NCBI GenBank assembly: GCA_005788585.1
Contig: SYBY01000357.1
Coordinates: forward strand, 1 to 20,064
Source: Actinomycetota bacterium
GTDB taxonomy: Bacteria; Actinomycetota; Thermoleophilia; Solirubrobacterales; Solirubrobacteraceae
Reading direction: 5' to 3'
Length of the DNA stretch: 20,064 bases
Program-made: the position numbers and the translations under genes
Shown: positions 7,209 to 14,856 of the stretch, piece by piece
Layout of the letters: each line of letters opens with the position of its first letter
How positions within the stretch are numbered: the first letter of the stretch is position 1
Notes under the pieces: generated by a model
What the model was told of the DNA's origin: nothing
Seen by the model: the letters and a program-made list of their open reading frames with translations, nothing else
Database searches by the model: none

Positions 7209-8471
7209 ATGATCGAGCGCTACACCCGCCCCGAGATGGGCGCCATCTGGACGGACGAGGCCCGTATGGAGGCCTGGCGGAAGGTCGAGGTCGCCGCCTG
7301 CGAGGCGATGGACGGCCCGACCGAGGAGGACCTGGTCGCGATCCGCGCCGCGACGTTCACCGTCGAGGCGGTCAAGGAGCGCGAGAAGATCACCGACCAC
7401 GACGTCGCGGCGTTCGTCGACGAGCTGGCGGCGAGCGCGGGGCCGAGCGGGCGCTGGATCCACTACGGCCTGACGTCGAGCGACGTGCTCGACACCGCGC
7501 TGGCGCTGCAGCTCAAGGCGGCCGGGGAGATCCTTGTCGCAGGCGCTCGCGCGTACGCCGACGCGCTTGCCGACCGCGCGCGGGAGCACGCCCACACGGT
7601 CTGCGTCGGGCGCACCCACGGCGTGCACGCCGAGCCCACGACCTTCGGGATCAAGCTGGCCGGCTACGCGATGGAGGCCCGGCGCAACGCCGAGCGGCTC
7701 GAGCGCGCGTTCGCGCAGGCGGCCGTCGGGGCGATCAGCGGCGCGGTCGGCACGTACGCCGCGACGTCCCCCGATTTCGAGCGCGGGATCCTCGAGGGGC
7801 TGGGGATCGCCGGCGAGCCGGTCTCCACCCAGGTCGTGCCGCGTGACCGTCATGCCGAGGTGCTGCAGGCGATCGCCATCGCCGGCGCCGGCATGGAGCG
7901 CTTCGCCACCGAGATCCGCCACCTCCAGCGCACCGAGGTGCGCGAGGTCGAGGAGCCGTTCCGCGCGGGCACGCAGAAGGGCTCGTCGGCGATGCCGCAC
8001 AAGCGCAACCCGATCACCACGGAGCGCATCACCGGCCTGGCGCGCGTGCTGCGCGGCTACTCGCAGGCGGGGCTGGAGCACGTCGCGCTGTGGCACGAGC
8101 GCGACATCAGCCACTCGGGCGCCGAGCGGGTCATCCTGCCCGACGCGACGATCGCGCTGGACTACATGCACGGCCTCGCGCTGCGGATGGCGACGGGCAT
8201 GGTCATCCACACCGACCGCATGCGCGAGAACATCGACCTGACCTACGGCGCGCTGTTCAGTCAGCGGATCCTGCTCGCGCTGGTGGCCAAGGGACTGCAG
8301 CGCGACGACGCGTACCGGATCGTGCAGGAGAGCGCGCAGGAGGCGTGGGACTCGAGGACCCCGCTGCGCGAGCTGCTGGAGCGCGAGGAGCTCGGGCTGG
8401 ACCTCGACGAGATCTTCGACCTCGGGCACTACACGCGGTACGCCGACGAGATCGTCGGCCGGCTCGGCTAG
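7209..8471 (+). CDS. purB: Adenylosuccinate lyase
   Basis: 420 residues, slightly shorter than typical but complete. It cleaves SAICAR to AICAR and adenylosuccinate to AMP, both releasing fumarate. The fumarase/aspartase superfamily blocks are all present: YGLTSSDVLDTA (about 87-98), GRTHGVHAEPTTFG (about 134-147, with a conserved His) and the signature GSSAMPHKRNP (about 258-268) carrying the catalytic Ser loop. The N-terminus MIERYTRPEMGAIW is typical for the bacterial short form. It probably has its own leaderless promoter. The stop is 3 bp from the convergent ribonuclease gene. purC, which makes its substrate SAICAR, lies 11.4 kb away at the right edge. Confidence 0.97.
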   Translation: MIERYTRPEMGAIWTDEARMEAWRKVEVAACEAMDGPTEEDLVAIRAATFTVEAVKEREKITDHDVAAFVDELAASAGPSGRWIHYGLTSSDVLDTALALQLKAAGEILVAGARAYADALADRAREHAHTVCVGRTHGVHAEPTTFGIKLAGYAMEARRNAERLERAFAQAAVGAISGAVGTYAATSPDFERGILEGLGIAGEPVSTQVVPRDRHAEVLQAIAIAGAGMERFATEIRHLQRTEVREVEEPFRAGTQKGSSAMPHKRNPITTERITGLARVLRGYSQAGLEHVALWHERDISHSGAERVILPDATIALDYMHGLALRMATGMVIHTDRMRENIDLTYGALFSQRILLALVAKGLQRDDAYRIVQESAQEAWDSRTPLRELLEREELGLDLDEIFDLGHYTRYADEIVGRLG

Positions 8472-8480
8472 CTGCTAGCC
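8466..8480. repeat. Small inverted repeat holding both convergent stop codons
   Basis: GGCTAG-CTG-CTAGCC is a perfect 6-bp inverted repeat whose arms contain the TAG of purB (plus) and the TAG of the RNB gene (minus). At 6 bp with no T tract it is a weak terminator candidate at best. Confidence 0.4.
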
Positions 8481-9923
8481 CGCGGCGAAGCGCACGACGC
8501 GGGTGGCGGGGTCGGCCTCGGTGAGGACGACCTCCTGCCGTTCGCCGGCCCGCAGCCCGTCACCGGTGCACCGCGCGAGGATCGGCGGCTCCTGGATGCG
8601 GACATCGGCGCCGCGGTCGTCGACGTCGACCACCGCGGCCGGGAACCGTTCGCCGACGCGGTGCTCGAGCAGGACCGCTTCGCTGAGGTCGATGCACGCC
8701 CGGTGCAGCGTCCCGGCCAGTCGGGTGCTCGCGCGCATCTCGTCGGGGATGGCCGTGAGCGCGTCGCGGGCCCACCCGGGTACGGGCACCCCGTGGTGGG
8801 CCGCCAGCGCACACTCGGCCGCGTACCGGTCGGCGAGCCGTCGCAGCGGGGCGGTGACGTGCGCGTACGCGAGGCCCATCGCCGCGTGCTCGCGCAGCGG
8901 CGGAGGCGCGCCGTCGAACGGGGTGTAGTCGGCTCCCCGCAGCAGCGCCCGGCACTCGTCGAGGAACGCGAGGTGCGCGGGGTCGGTCCCGTCGAGGGTC
9001 GGCATGAGGCCGCTCAGCGGCTGGTCCTCCGGCCACGCGATCCGCAGCGCGTGGGCGGCCGCGCGCAGGCGAAAGTGGGCGTCCGGTGTGGCGGGCGGGA
9101 GGGTGCGCAACAGGCCCGTGCCCGCGCCGAGCATGAGGGTGGCGGCCGCGTGTCCGCACAGCAGGGACAGCTGGGCGTTGTCGGCCTCGATCGGATGGCG
9201 CGGCTCCCAGCGCAGCGTCCACCCGTCCGCGCCGTCGGACGTGAGTTCCTGCGCGGGCTCTGGCAGCTCGATCGCGCCGCGCCGTTGCTGGGCGGCCCGC
9301 AGGAGGGCGCCGGCTTCGCGCAGGAGCAGGAGCTGCTCGTGCGCCTTGCCGCGGTCCAGTGCAGCCTGGGCGCCGGCGTAGTCGAGCTGCGCCGTCGAGG
9401 AGACGACCGCCCGCTCCACCGCGGTCCCGGCCAGCTCGCCGCGGCCGTCGATGGTCAGCGACCACAGCACCGCGAGGCGATCGCGACCGGGGAGCAGGCT
9501 GCCGGCGTCCTCGGCGAGCGCGGGCGGATGCAGGCCCTCGCGGCCGTCGGGTGCGTAGAGCGTCTGGCCGCGGGCATGGGCGACGCGGTCGATCGCGCCG
9601 CCCGGGACCACGTGCGCGGCGACGTCGGCGATCGCGTAGTGCAGGACGAACCCGTCGCCGTCGCGGTGTAGGGCGAACGCCTGGTCGAGGTCGGTGCTGC
9701 CGGCGGGGTCGAGGGTGACGAGCTCGAGGTCACGCCGGTCCGCGCGGACGTCCGCGCCGACGAGCTCGACGCCTGCGAGCGGCGCGGTGGGCGCCTGCGC
9801 GCGGGCGGCGGCCTCGCGGGCGGCGTCGGCGGGATGCTCCGTGACGATCTCCAGCTCTGCGCGGATCGTGGCGAAGCCCGCACGGAGACGGTCGGTGAGC
9901 GGGCTCGGCACGCCACCCAGCAT
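8475..9923 (-). CDS. RNB-domain ribonuclease (RNase II/R family)
   Basis: 482 residues from ATG 9923. The RNB catalytic entrance is LVTLDPAGSTDLDQAF, with Asp72, Asp78 and Asp80 lining up with the metal-binding Asp residues of E. coli RNase II; the fourth Asp is Gln81. Further blocks are the LHYAIADVAAHV stretch (about 93-104) and a later AMGLAYAHVTAPLRRLADRY (about 362-381), the RNB C-terminal signature with catalytic arginines. A short C-terminal part may be an S1-like fold. No N-terminal cold-shock domains, so it is shorter than RNase R. Role: probably 3'-5' exoribonuclease. ATG 9923 has AGCAGG 8 bases upstream; an earlier in-frame codon at 9965 would put a hairpin inside the coding region. 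Confidence 0.9.
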   Translation of the reverse strand: MLGGVPSPLTDRLRAGFATIRAELEIVTEHPADAAREAAARAQAPTAPLAGVELVGADVRADRRDLELVTLDPAGSTDLDQAFALHRDGDGFVLHYAIADVAAHVVPGGAIDRVAHARGQTLYAPDGREGLHPPALAEDAGSLLPGRDRLAVLWSLTIDGRGELAGTAVERAVVSSTAQLDYAGAQAALDRGKAHEQLLLLREAGALLRAAQQRRGAIELPEPAQELTSDGADGWTLRWEPRHPIEADNAQLSLLCGHAAATLMLGAGTGLLRTLPPATPDAHFRLRAAAHALRIAWPEDQPLSGLMPTLDGTDPAHLAFLDECRALLRGADYTPFDGAPPPLREHAAMGLAYAHVTAPLRRLADRYAAECALAAHHGVPVPGWARDALTAIPDEMRASTRLAGTLHRACIDLSEAVLLEHRVGERFPAAVVDVDDRGADVRIQEPPILARCTGDGLRAGERQEVVLTEADPATRVVRFAAG

Positions 9924-9940
9924 GCCATGGGCCTGCTGAA

Positions 9941-9978
9941 CGGCAGATCGACGTCGCCAGGGCAACGTGGATCTGCCG
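9941..9978. terminator. Hairpin between secreted lipase and RNB gene
   Basis: CGGCAGATC (9941-9949) pairs with GATCTGCCG (9970-9978); inside, ACGT pairs with ACGT after one G-G mismatch, leaving a 10-base loop. On the minus strand it comes 18 bases after the lipase stop and ends 17 bases before the RNB start. There is no U tract, so it may be a factor-dependent or attenuating terminator, an mRNA 3' end stabiliser, or an operator for the RNB gene. Confidence 0.5.
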
Positions 9979-9996
9979 CTCGTCGGGGGAGGGGCG

Positions 9997-12411
9997 CTAC
10001 GGGGCGGGGAACGAGATCATGCGCTTCGTTGTCCCGGCCTTCGCCGTCACCGACACGCCCGCGGCGCCGGCCGGCACTTTCGCCTTGGTCGTTGCCGTAT
10101 ACGTCCCGCGCTTCGTGCGGCGCAGTGTCAACTTCACCGCCTTTCCGCGTACCCCGCGGATGGTGGCGACCACCCGCGCACGGCCGAACGCTCGGCCCGA
10201 GCGTGTGAATCGCGCCGTCACCGCCAGCCGGCCCTTCGCGCGCCTCGCCGACCCGCTGAGCTTGACCTTCGAGCCCGAGACGGTCGCCACCACGCCGACC
10301 TTCGCGCGAGACGCGCCACCCGTCAGCCGGACGGTCCACCGGCCGCGCGTGGCCTTGCGCGGCCGCAGCGTCCGGATGCCGCCCTGGGCCTCGGGCGAGC
10401 CGGCCCTCACGGTCATCGCGACCTTGCCGTTCGGTGCGACGAGCTGCGTCGTCACGTCCTGCGGAGCCACGACGAGAGCGGTGAGCCGGTCGCCCGGCGC
10501 GGCGGTGAAGCGCACGCTCGTCTTCGCCCGCGGGAGCAGTGTCAGCTTGCGTGTGCCGAGCGCCTGGTTGGCGGTGGGGACCTTCGTCTTCGTCTTCGTC
10601 GCCGCCGCCTGGCCCGTGCCGGTGCGGCCACGCGGCGTCATCCCGCGCGAGCGCGAACGCGGAGCCGCTGCACCCGGACCGACCGCGATCCGGGGCAGCA
10701 CGAACTCCTCGAACGCCGACGAGGATCCGCTCATCGACGTGTGCGCGAGCACGCGGGTCGCACTGTCGCCGACGTCCCACAGCGCACTGGGCAGCGCCAC
10801 CACGCTGTCGCCCGGCGTCGACTCCTGGCAGGTCCGGTCCAGGATGACCCCGGCGAGGATCGAGAACGGCACGCCCTTGCGGTTGCGCACCGCCGGGTTG
10901 AACGTCCGCTGCACGTAGCCGGGCTGCAGCTCCAGCGTCGGTCGGCCGCTCCACAGCAAATAGATCGCATCCGCGCACGGTGAGCCCATGTTCGGCGTGC
11001 CGAGCATCACGAGGTGCGACACCCAGGGCTTGCCGTCACGCGCCGTCCCGACGGACCGATCGATGTACGCGCGGGAGATCAGCCCTCCCATCGAGTGGGC
11101 GACGATGTCGACCTTGTCCGCATCCTCGCTCTCGCGGATCGCCTTGACCTCGCGGGCGAGCGCCGCCGCGTTGTCGAAGAGCGAACGGGTGCCCTCCGGG
11201 TTGGTGTCCATCGTCGCGACGGCGTGCGAGCGCCACCGCTCGCTGTGCGCTTTCAGGAACCCGGGGTAGGGCGACCACGTCGACGCGTCCGAGTTCCAGC
11301 CGTGGACCATGATCACCGGCTTGGGCTTGACGCGCAGCATCTTCTGACCGCTGCCGTACGGCGTGAGGAACGCGATCTCGTGCTCCAGTGTCGCCTTGCT
11401 CGGCCCGTCCTCCCAGGCGTAACCCGACGAGTCCCACTCGACCGGCACCTCGACGGTCTGTCCGGGCGCGACGGTGATCGACGCCGGAAGCCCCTCGACG
11501 GTCAGTGCCTTCTTGTGGGTCATGTCGCGCAGCGCGACCGGCGCGGTGATGGCCTTCTTCGTCGCGTTGCGGACCTTCGCGGTGATGCGCACGCGGTTGC
11601 CGTCGAACGTGCCGTCGGCGCCGATCGGCTTCCACGCGTAGCCGGGGACGTCGCCGTGCTCGTAGACGATGTCATCGACGCACAGGGCGCACGAGAGCTC
11701 GAGCGCGCCCTGGCCGCTCAGTACGTAGTCGCACTGCTCGACCACGATGCCCGGGAGGTCACAGTGGCCCGGCGCCTTGCGGCCGGTGAGCAGCAGCGGC
11801 TTCGTGGCGAGGGTCGAGCGCGGGATCTCCGGCTCGAACGTGTAGGTCTGCTGCAGCGGGTTCGCCCACGATGTGAACAGGTCCGAGGTGCCCTCATTCG
11901 CGCAGCCGGAGACCGGTGTCTCCTCGCGGCCGATGACCGGGTCGAGCTCGAGGGCGCGGCCGGTCTCGTCGAGCTGCGCGGCCATCGGTGGCTCGTCGAG
12001 GGTGATCGCAAAGGCACAGCTCTCGTCGGTCGATCCGACCTGCGTGCCCTTGCTCCACACGCGCTGGCGGTTCGTCGACGACCCGCTCCCCACGTCGACC
12101 CGGTAGTCCTCGGAGGCCAGGAGGCCCGTCATCGGGGTCGCGGCGGGGACGTCGGGGTACCGGCCCTCGACGAGCCACGACGACGAGAAGCTGAGGTTCG
12201 CCGCACGCCGGCGCTCGGCCTCGTAGCCCTCGACGCCCTTCACCGTGCCGACGCCGTGGTACGCCCAGTCGTGCGTGGCCCGGACCTCGCCGGTATACGT
12301 CAGTTTGCCTCCGGTCAGCAGCGGGATGACTGGATCCTCCGCGGCCTGGGCGGCCGGGGTCACGAGGAACGCGAGGACGGCGGTGAGCATGGCGGTGCAG
12401 ATGCGGGACAT
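9997..12411 (-). CDS. Secreted alpha/beta-hydrolase (lipase-like) with basic C-terminal extension
   Basis: 804 residues from ATG 12411. MSRICTAMLTAVLAFLVTP followed by AAQA is a Sec signal peptide cleaved near residue 23. A Cys-containing N-terminal region (about 24-340) precedes the hydrolase: VIMVHGWNSD (oxyanion loop, His370) and VDIVAHSMGGLISR with nucleophile Ser440. This is the lipase class 2/PGAP1-like arrangement. GDSVVALPSALW and the LAHTSMSG stretch may hold the Asp and His of the triad. After a Lys/Arg/Thr-rich linker (about 590-630) comes a C-terminal beta-rich, very basic domain of about 170 residues, possibly for cell-wall or polyanion binding. An in-frame ATG at 12498 is possible but would bury the signal peptide behind 29 extra residues. 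Confidence 0.82.
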   Translation of the reverse strand: MSRICTAMLTAVLAFLVTPAAQAAEDPVIPLLTGGKLTYTGEVRATHDWAYHGVGTVKGVEGYEAERRRAANLSFSSSWLVEGRYPDVPAATPMTGLLASEDYRVDVGSGSSTNRQRVWSKGTQVGSTDESCAFAITLDEPPMAAQLDETGRALELDPVIGREETPVSGCANEGTSDLFTSWANPLQQTYTFEPEIPRSTLATKPLLLTGRKAPGHCDLPGIVVEQCDYVLSGQGALELSCALCVDDIVYEHGDVPGYAWKPIGADGTFDGNRVRITAKVRNATKKAITAPVALRDMTHKKALTVEGLPASITVAPGQTVEVPVEWDSSGYAWEDGPSKATLEHEIAFLTPYGSGQKMLRVKPKPVIMVHGWNSDASTWSPYPGFLKAHSERWRSHAVATMDTNPEGTRSLFDNAAALAREVKAIRESEDADKVDIVAHSMGGLISRAYIDRSVGTARDGKPWVSHLVMLGTPNMGSPCADAIYLLWSGRPTLELQPGYVQRTFNPAVRNRKGVPFSILAGVILDRTCQESTPGDSVVALPSALWDVGDSATRVLAHTSMSGSSSAFEEFVLPRIAVGPGAAAPRSRSRGMTPRGRTGTGQAAATKTKTKVPTANQALGTRKLTLLPRAKTSVRFTAAPGDRLTALVVAPQDVTTQLVAPNGKVAMTVRAGSPEAQGGIRTLRPRKATRGRWTVRLTGGASRAKVGVVATVSGSKVKLSGSARRAKGRLAVTARFTRSGRAFGRARVVATIRGVRGKAVKLTLRRTKRGTYTATTKAKVPAGAAGVSVTAKAGTTKRMISFPAP

Positions 12412-12578
12412 CCGCCGATCGTGGGTCGGCACCTGCGTGGCGTCGACGGTCGTCGGGTGGGGCTGGGTGCACCGAACGGTGTGCGTGGGCGTGGACATGA
12501 ACCACACCCTGGGCCGGAACCGGCCGGGGCACATCGGGGCTGCACCCCGGGGTTCACCCCTATCCCTACGATCGAGGT
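12412..12578. other. Divergent intergenic region with GC-rich palindromes
   Basis: This 167-bp gap separates the secreted lipase (minus) from the 53-residue membrane protein (plus). It holds the palindrome GGCCGG-AA-CCGGCC (12512-12525) and CGGGG-CTGCA-CCCCG, then ACCCCGGGGT. For the lipase, CACGAT lies 6 bases before ATG 12411 and CAGGGT 7 bases before ATG 12498, both one base away from a TANNNT box. The palindromes may be regulator sites or GC-driven chance. Confidence 0.35.
12567..12572 (+). promoter_or_regulatory. Putative -10 box, 53-residue membrane protein (leaderless)
   Basis: TACGAT, 6 bases before the GTG start at 12579. The only Shine-Dalgarno-like bases (GAGG) are 1 base from the start codon and too close to work, which favours a leaderless transcript. 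Confidence 0.5.
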
Positions 12579-12740
12579 GTGACCGTCGTCGTCATTCTGC
12601 TCGCGATCGTCGTGCTGCTGGTGGTCGTCGTCGTGTGGCTGGCGATCGCGGGACAGCGCTCACGAGCGAAGCCCGGAGATCCCGAGTGGGAGGCGAAGGT
12701 GCGCGAGGAGTACCAGCCCCGAGAGTGGGACGACGGCTAA
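12579..12740 (+). CDS. Small single-pass membrane protein (53 aa)
   Basis: A GTG start gives 53 residues: an N-terminal hydrophobic helix of about 22 residues rich in Val, Leu and Ile (VTVVVILLAIVVLL onward to WLAIAG), then a charged tail GQRSRAKPGDPEWEAK and a final REWDDG. The positively charged RSRAK after the helix predicts an N-out, C-in topology. A real gene is supported by the transmembrane helix with an ordered charged tail, the TACGAT box at leaderless distance, and a stop that precisely overlaps the convergent gene's stop (TAA 12738-12740 against TAG at 12737-12739 on the other strand). Function unknown; no homologous family is recognised. Confidence 0.6.
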   Translation: MTVVVILLAIVVLLVVVVVWLAIAGQRSRAKPGDPEWEAKVREEYQPREWDDG

Positions 12741-13222
12741 CGCGCGCCGATCCGCGTGAGGACGGCGGCTACGTCATCGGCGCTGATACCCCACGGCTCG
12801 TGAACGCCGACGCGCGTGTCCAGGTCCCAGAGCACGCAGTCCTCGTCGGGGCGTCCGACGATGCTCCACGCGGTGACCGTTCGTGCGAGCTGCTCGCCCA
12901 TGGCGCGTGGTCCGGGATCGGCTGTGGCCGCGCCCTCCGGATGGTGGTGGAGGAACCGCCCGTATGCCGCGTCGCAGAACGCCGCGTACTGCACAGTGCA
13001 GAGGATGAACCCGTGCCATGCCTCGTCGACGGCACGCGACGGCATGCCGATGGTCTGTCCATCGCGCAGGGCTGCGCCAGCGCAGCGCAGCCACTGGCGC
13101 AGGCCGAGGTCGACGACGTCACGGGGCTCCCACGGGCACGTCCTCCACACGGCGGGTGGCAGGTCGAGCGCGGCCACTGCGGCATCGGTTCGATGGAGAT
13201 CGACGCGGCGGCGCAGGCGCAT
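12737..13222 (-). CDS. Glycine-rich domain-containing protein-like (GRDP-like) hypothetical protein
   Basis: 161 residues. The centre AVDEAWHGFILCTVQY then FCDAAYGRFLHHHPE (64-95) matches the pattern VDxxWHxFIL...Y..FC...G.f.HH.P of the GRDP-like family (Pfam PF07173), with His70, Cys83 and His92-94 as possible metal or active-site residues. The family is of unknown biochemical function; in plants it is fused to a Gly-rich region. Here no Gly-rich domain is fused, but the divergent neighbour encodes a protein with a Gly/Cys-rich tail. TACCCT lies 6 bases before the ATG, so the transcript is probably leaderless. No signal peptide or membrane segment, so cytoplasmic. Confidence 0.75.
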   Translation of the reverse strand: MRLRRRVDLHRTDAAVAALDLPPAVWRTCPWEPRDVVDLGLRQWLRCAGAALRDGQTIGMPSRAVDEAWHGFILCTVQYAAFCDAAYGRFLHHHPEGAATADPGPRAMGEQLARTVTAWSIVGRPDEDCVLWDLDTRVGVHEPWGISADDVAAVLTRIGAR

Positions 13223-13264
13223 GCTGACAGGGTAAGGAAGCGACCTGTTTACGATGCCTGCATG
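13220..13264. promoter_or_regulatory. Interlocked divergent leaderless promoters
   Basis: On the minus strand TACCCT (13234-13229) lies 6 bases before ATG 13222. On the plus strand TACGAT (13250-13255) lies 6 bases before ATG 13262. The two -10 boxes are 15 bp apart, so each promoter's -35 position falls on the other's -10. CATGC (13220-13224) and GCATG (13260-13264) make an inverted repeat that includes both start codons. Both promoters could not be occupied at once. Confidence 0.55.
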
Positions 13265-13501
13265 CTCATGATCCTTGTGCTGGCGATCGGTGCTGTGATC
13301 GTGGTGATCGCGGTCATCTCGGCCACGCGTCCGACGCGGCTCAATCGTCGGGACTACGACGCTTCGGGCTACGTCGGGGGTCCGGGCGCGTTCTCCACCG
13401 GGAGCCGGGACGACAGCCCGGGCACGGGTGGAGACTCGGGGGGAAGCGATTCCGGCGGCGGGTCCAGCTGCGGCGGCGGGGGCTGCGGTGGCGGCGGCTA
13501 G
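13262..13501 (+). CDS. Small membrane protein with Gly/Ser-rich tail ending in Cys-Gly repeats
   Basis: 79 residues. MLMILVLAIGAVIVVIAVIS is one transmembrane helix, followed by RPTRLNRRDYD, whose arginines suggest a cytoplasmic juxtamembrane part. From about residue 40 the tail is Gly/Ser/Asp-rich and ends SSCGGGGCGGGG with two Cys. Such Cys-Gly tails occur at the C-terminus of actinobacterial membrane proteins such as TIGR04222-type proteins, whose function is unknown. It may bind metal or be a processed tail; this is inference. It is divergent from the GRDP-like gene across 39 bp. Its TAG stop sits in CTAG, which also holds the stop of the convergent CoA-transferase gene. Confidence 0.72.
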   Translation: MLMILVLAIGAVIVVIAVISATRPTRLNRRDYDASGYVGGPGAFSTGSRDDSPGTGGDSGGSDSGGGSSCGGGGCGGGG

Positions 13502-14841
13502 CGCAGACCGCTGACCGCGGCGCGCAGCTCGTCACGGAACTCCGGCGCCGCGATCTCCGCCAGCGCCAGACCCCGCTCGCGCACCGTCAGCCCCTGGAGC
13601 TCGGCCGCCCCGAACTCGGTGACGATCACGTCGACCTGGTGGCGCGGCGTCGTGACGACCGACCCGGCGGGGAGCGTGGCGACGATCCGCGAGATCGTCT
13701 CGTCGCCCGTCGTACGGGTCGCCGGGAGGCACAGCAGGGAGCGGTCCTCCAGCTCGGTCCCCGGGCCGGAGACGAAGTCCTCCTGACCGCCCGCGCCCGA
13801 GTACTGGATGCCCGCGATCGCCTCGGCGACGACCTGGCCGGTGAGGTCGACCTGCATCGCGCCGTTGATCGTGACCATCCGCCGGTTCGCGCCGATGAGC
13901 GTCGGGTTGTTCACCACGCCGACCGGGAGGAACGCGATGGGCGGCTCGTCGTTCGCCAGCCAGTCGTAGAGCTCCTGCGATCCGAACGCGAACGTCGTCA
14001 CGGAGTACCCGGGCAGGATTCCCTTGCCGTCGTTGGTCACCTTGCCGGCCTGGTGCAGCCGGCGGATGCCGTCGGTGAGCATCTCGGAGTGGATGCCGTA
14101 GCCGCCGCCGGGCGTCTCGGCGAGCAGTGATGCGATCGCCGTCGGGATGCTGCCGATGCCGGTCTGCAGCGTCGCGCCGTCGGCGATGAACCGCGCGGCG
14201 TGCTCGGCGATCGCGCGGTCGGTCTGGCTCGGCTCGGTCTCCGGGAGCGCGAGCGGGGCGGCGTCGCCGGGAATGAGGATGTCTATCTCGTCGAGGTGCA
14301 GCGCGTGGCGATGGTCGGGGCGCCAGCCGGCGGCGTGGGCGATCTCGCCCGCGTCGTAGCCGGGCGGCAGGCCGTGGGTGCGCGGGAAGTGCGGGCTCGT
14401 CTCGACGACGAGCAGGCGATCCGGGTCGGCGCCCGCGCGGCGCAGCTCGTCCAGCGTCCCGCCGGCGTGGAGGGAAAGGCTGCACCAGCCGTCGGCGTCG
14501 GGTGGGGCGGCGACCGTCGCGAGGATGCGCGGGGAGACCGCTTCGGCGAGCGGCCCGAACCGGCGGAAGTCCGCGGGCATGAACTCGACGTTGTGGCCGT
14601 CGCTGGCCAGCCAGCGCTCGAGGGGGCCGAAGAAGCCGGAGACGATCCGCACGCCGGGGTGGGTGTACGCCTCGCTGGGCGCGATGAGCAGCGCCCCGGA
14701 GATCGTCAGGCCGGCCCAGTCATCGCGCTCACCGAGCGCGGCGAGGAACTGCGGGGGCTGGCCCGGGCCGAGCGGCAGTCCGATCCGGTCGTCGGGCTGC
14801 AGGAGGGCGACCGCCTGGTCGGGAGTCAGCTCACGCGGCAT
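13498..14841 (-). CDS. Acetyl-CoA hydrolase / CoA-transferase family protein
   Basis: 447 residues, the normal length for the acetyl-CoA hydrolase/4-hydroxybutyrate CoA-transferase family. These enzymes move CoA between carboxylic acids through a glutamyl-CoA intermediate. GIHSEMLTDG places the catalytic Glu at residue 253. Other family blocks are LQTGIGSIPTAIASLL (about 219-234), VTINGAMQVDLTGQVV and the C-terminal ISRIVATLPAGSVVTTPRHQ then VTEFGAAELQGLTVRERG. The specific acyl donor and acceptor cannot be read. TAGGCT lies 8 bases before the ATG (TAGGCT-N8-ATG), immediately after the stop of the secretory lipase gene, so both readthrough and an own leaderless promoter are possible. Confidence 0.9.
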   Translation of the reverse strand: MPRELTPDQAVALLQPDDRIGLPLGPGQPPQFLAALGERDDWAGLTISGALLIAPSEAYTHPGVRIVSGFFGPLERWLASDGHNVEFMPADFRRFGPLAEAVSPRILATVAAPPDADGWCSLSLHAGGTLDELRRAGADPDRLLVVETSPHFPRTHGLPPGYDAGEIAHAAGWRPDHRHALHLDEIDILIPGDAAPLALPETEPSQTDRAIAEHAARFIADGATLQTGIGSIPTAIASLLAETPGGGYGIHSEMLTDGIRRLHQAGKVTNDGKGILPGYSVTTFAFGSQELYDWLANDEPPIAFLPVGVVNNPTLIGANRRMVTINGAMQVDLTGQVVAEAIAGIQYSGAGGQEDFVSGPGTELEDRSLLCLPATRTTGDETISRIVATLPAGSVVTTPRHQVDVIVTEFGAAELQGLTVRERGLALAEIAAPEFRDELRAAVSGLR

Positions 14842-14849
14842 CGCGCGTC

Positions 14850-14855
14850 AGCCTA
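14850..14855 (-). promoter_or_regulatory. Putative -10 box, CoA-transferase gene (leaderless)
   Basis: TAGGCT on the minus strand, 8 bases before ATG 14841, in the 15-bp gap after the secretory lipase stop. No Shine-Dalgarno is visible in the gap. Confidence 0.45.
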
Positions 14856-14856
14856 G

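Noticed and set aside
7194..8429. A 411-codon open frame opposite purB
   Set aside because: The plus strand encodes a full adenylosuccinate lyase; the antisense frame has no recognisable features.
9924..9965. Upstream in-frame start for the RNB gene at 9965
   Set aside because: It would translate one arm and the loop of a strong hairpin and adds an unconserved-looking arginine-rich stretch; ATG 9923 has a better ribosome site.
11014..12582. A 522-codon open frame opposite the secreted lipase
   Set aside because: Low-complexity Arg/Gly/Val composition, no domain, and the minus strand shows a signal peptide and the catalytic motifs AHSMGG and VHGWN.
13441..13500. Tandem DNA repeat in the GGC-rich stretch
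   Set aside because: The repeat encodes the Gly/Ser/Cys tail of a small membrane protein and is explained by the protein sequence.
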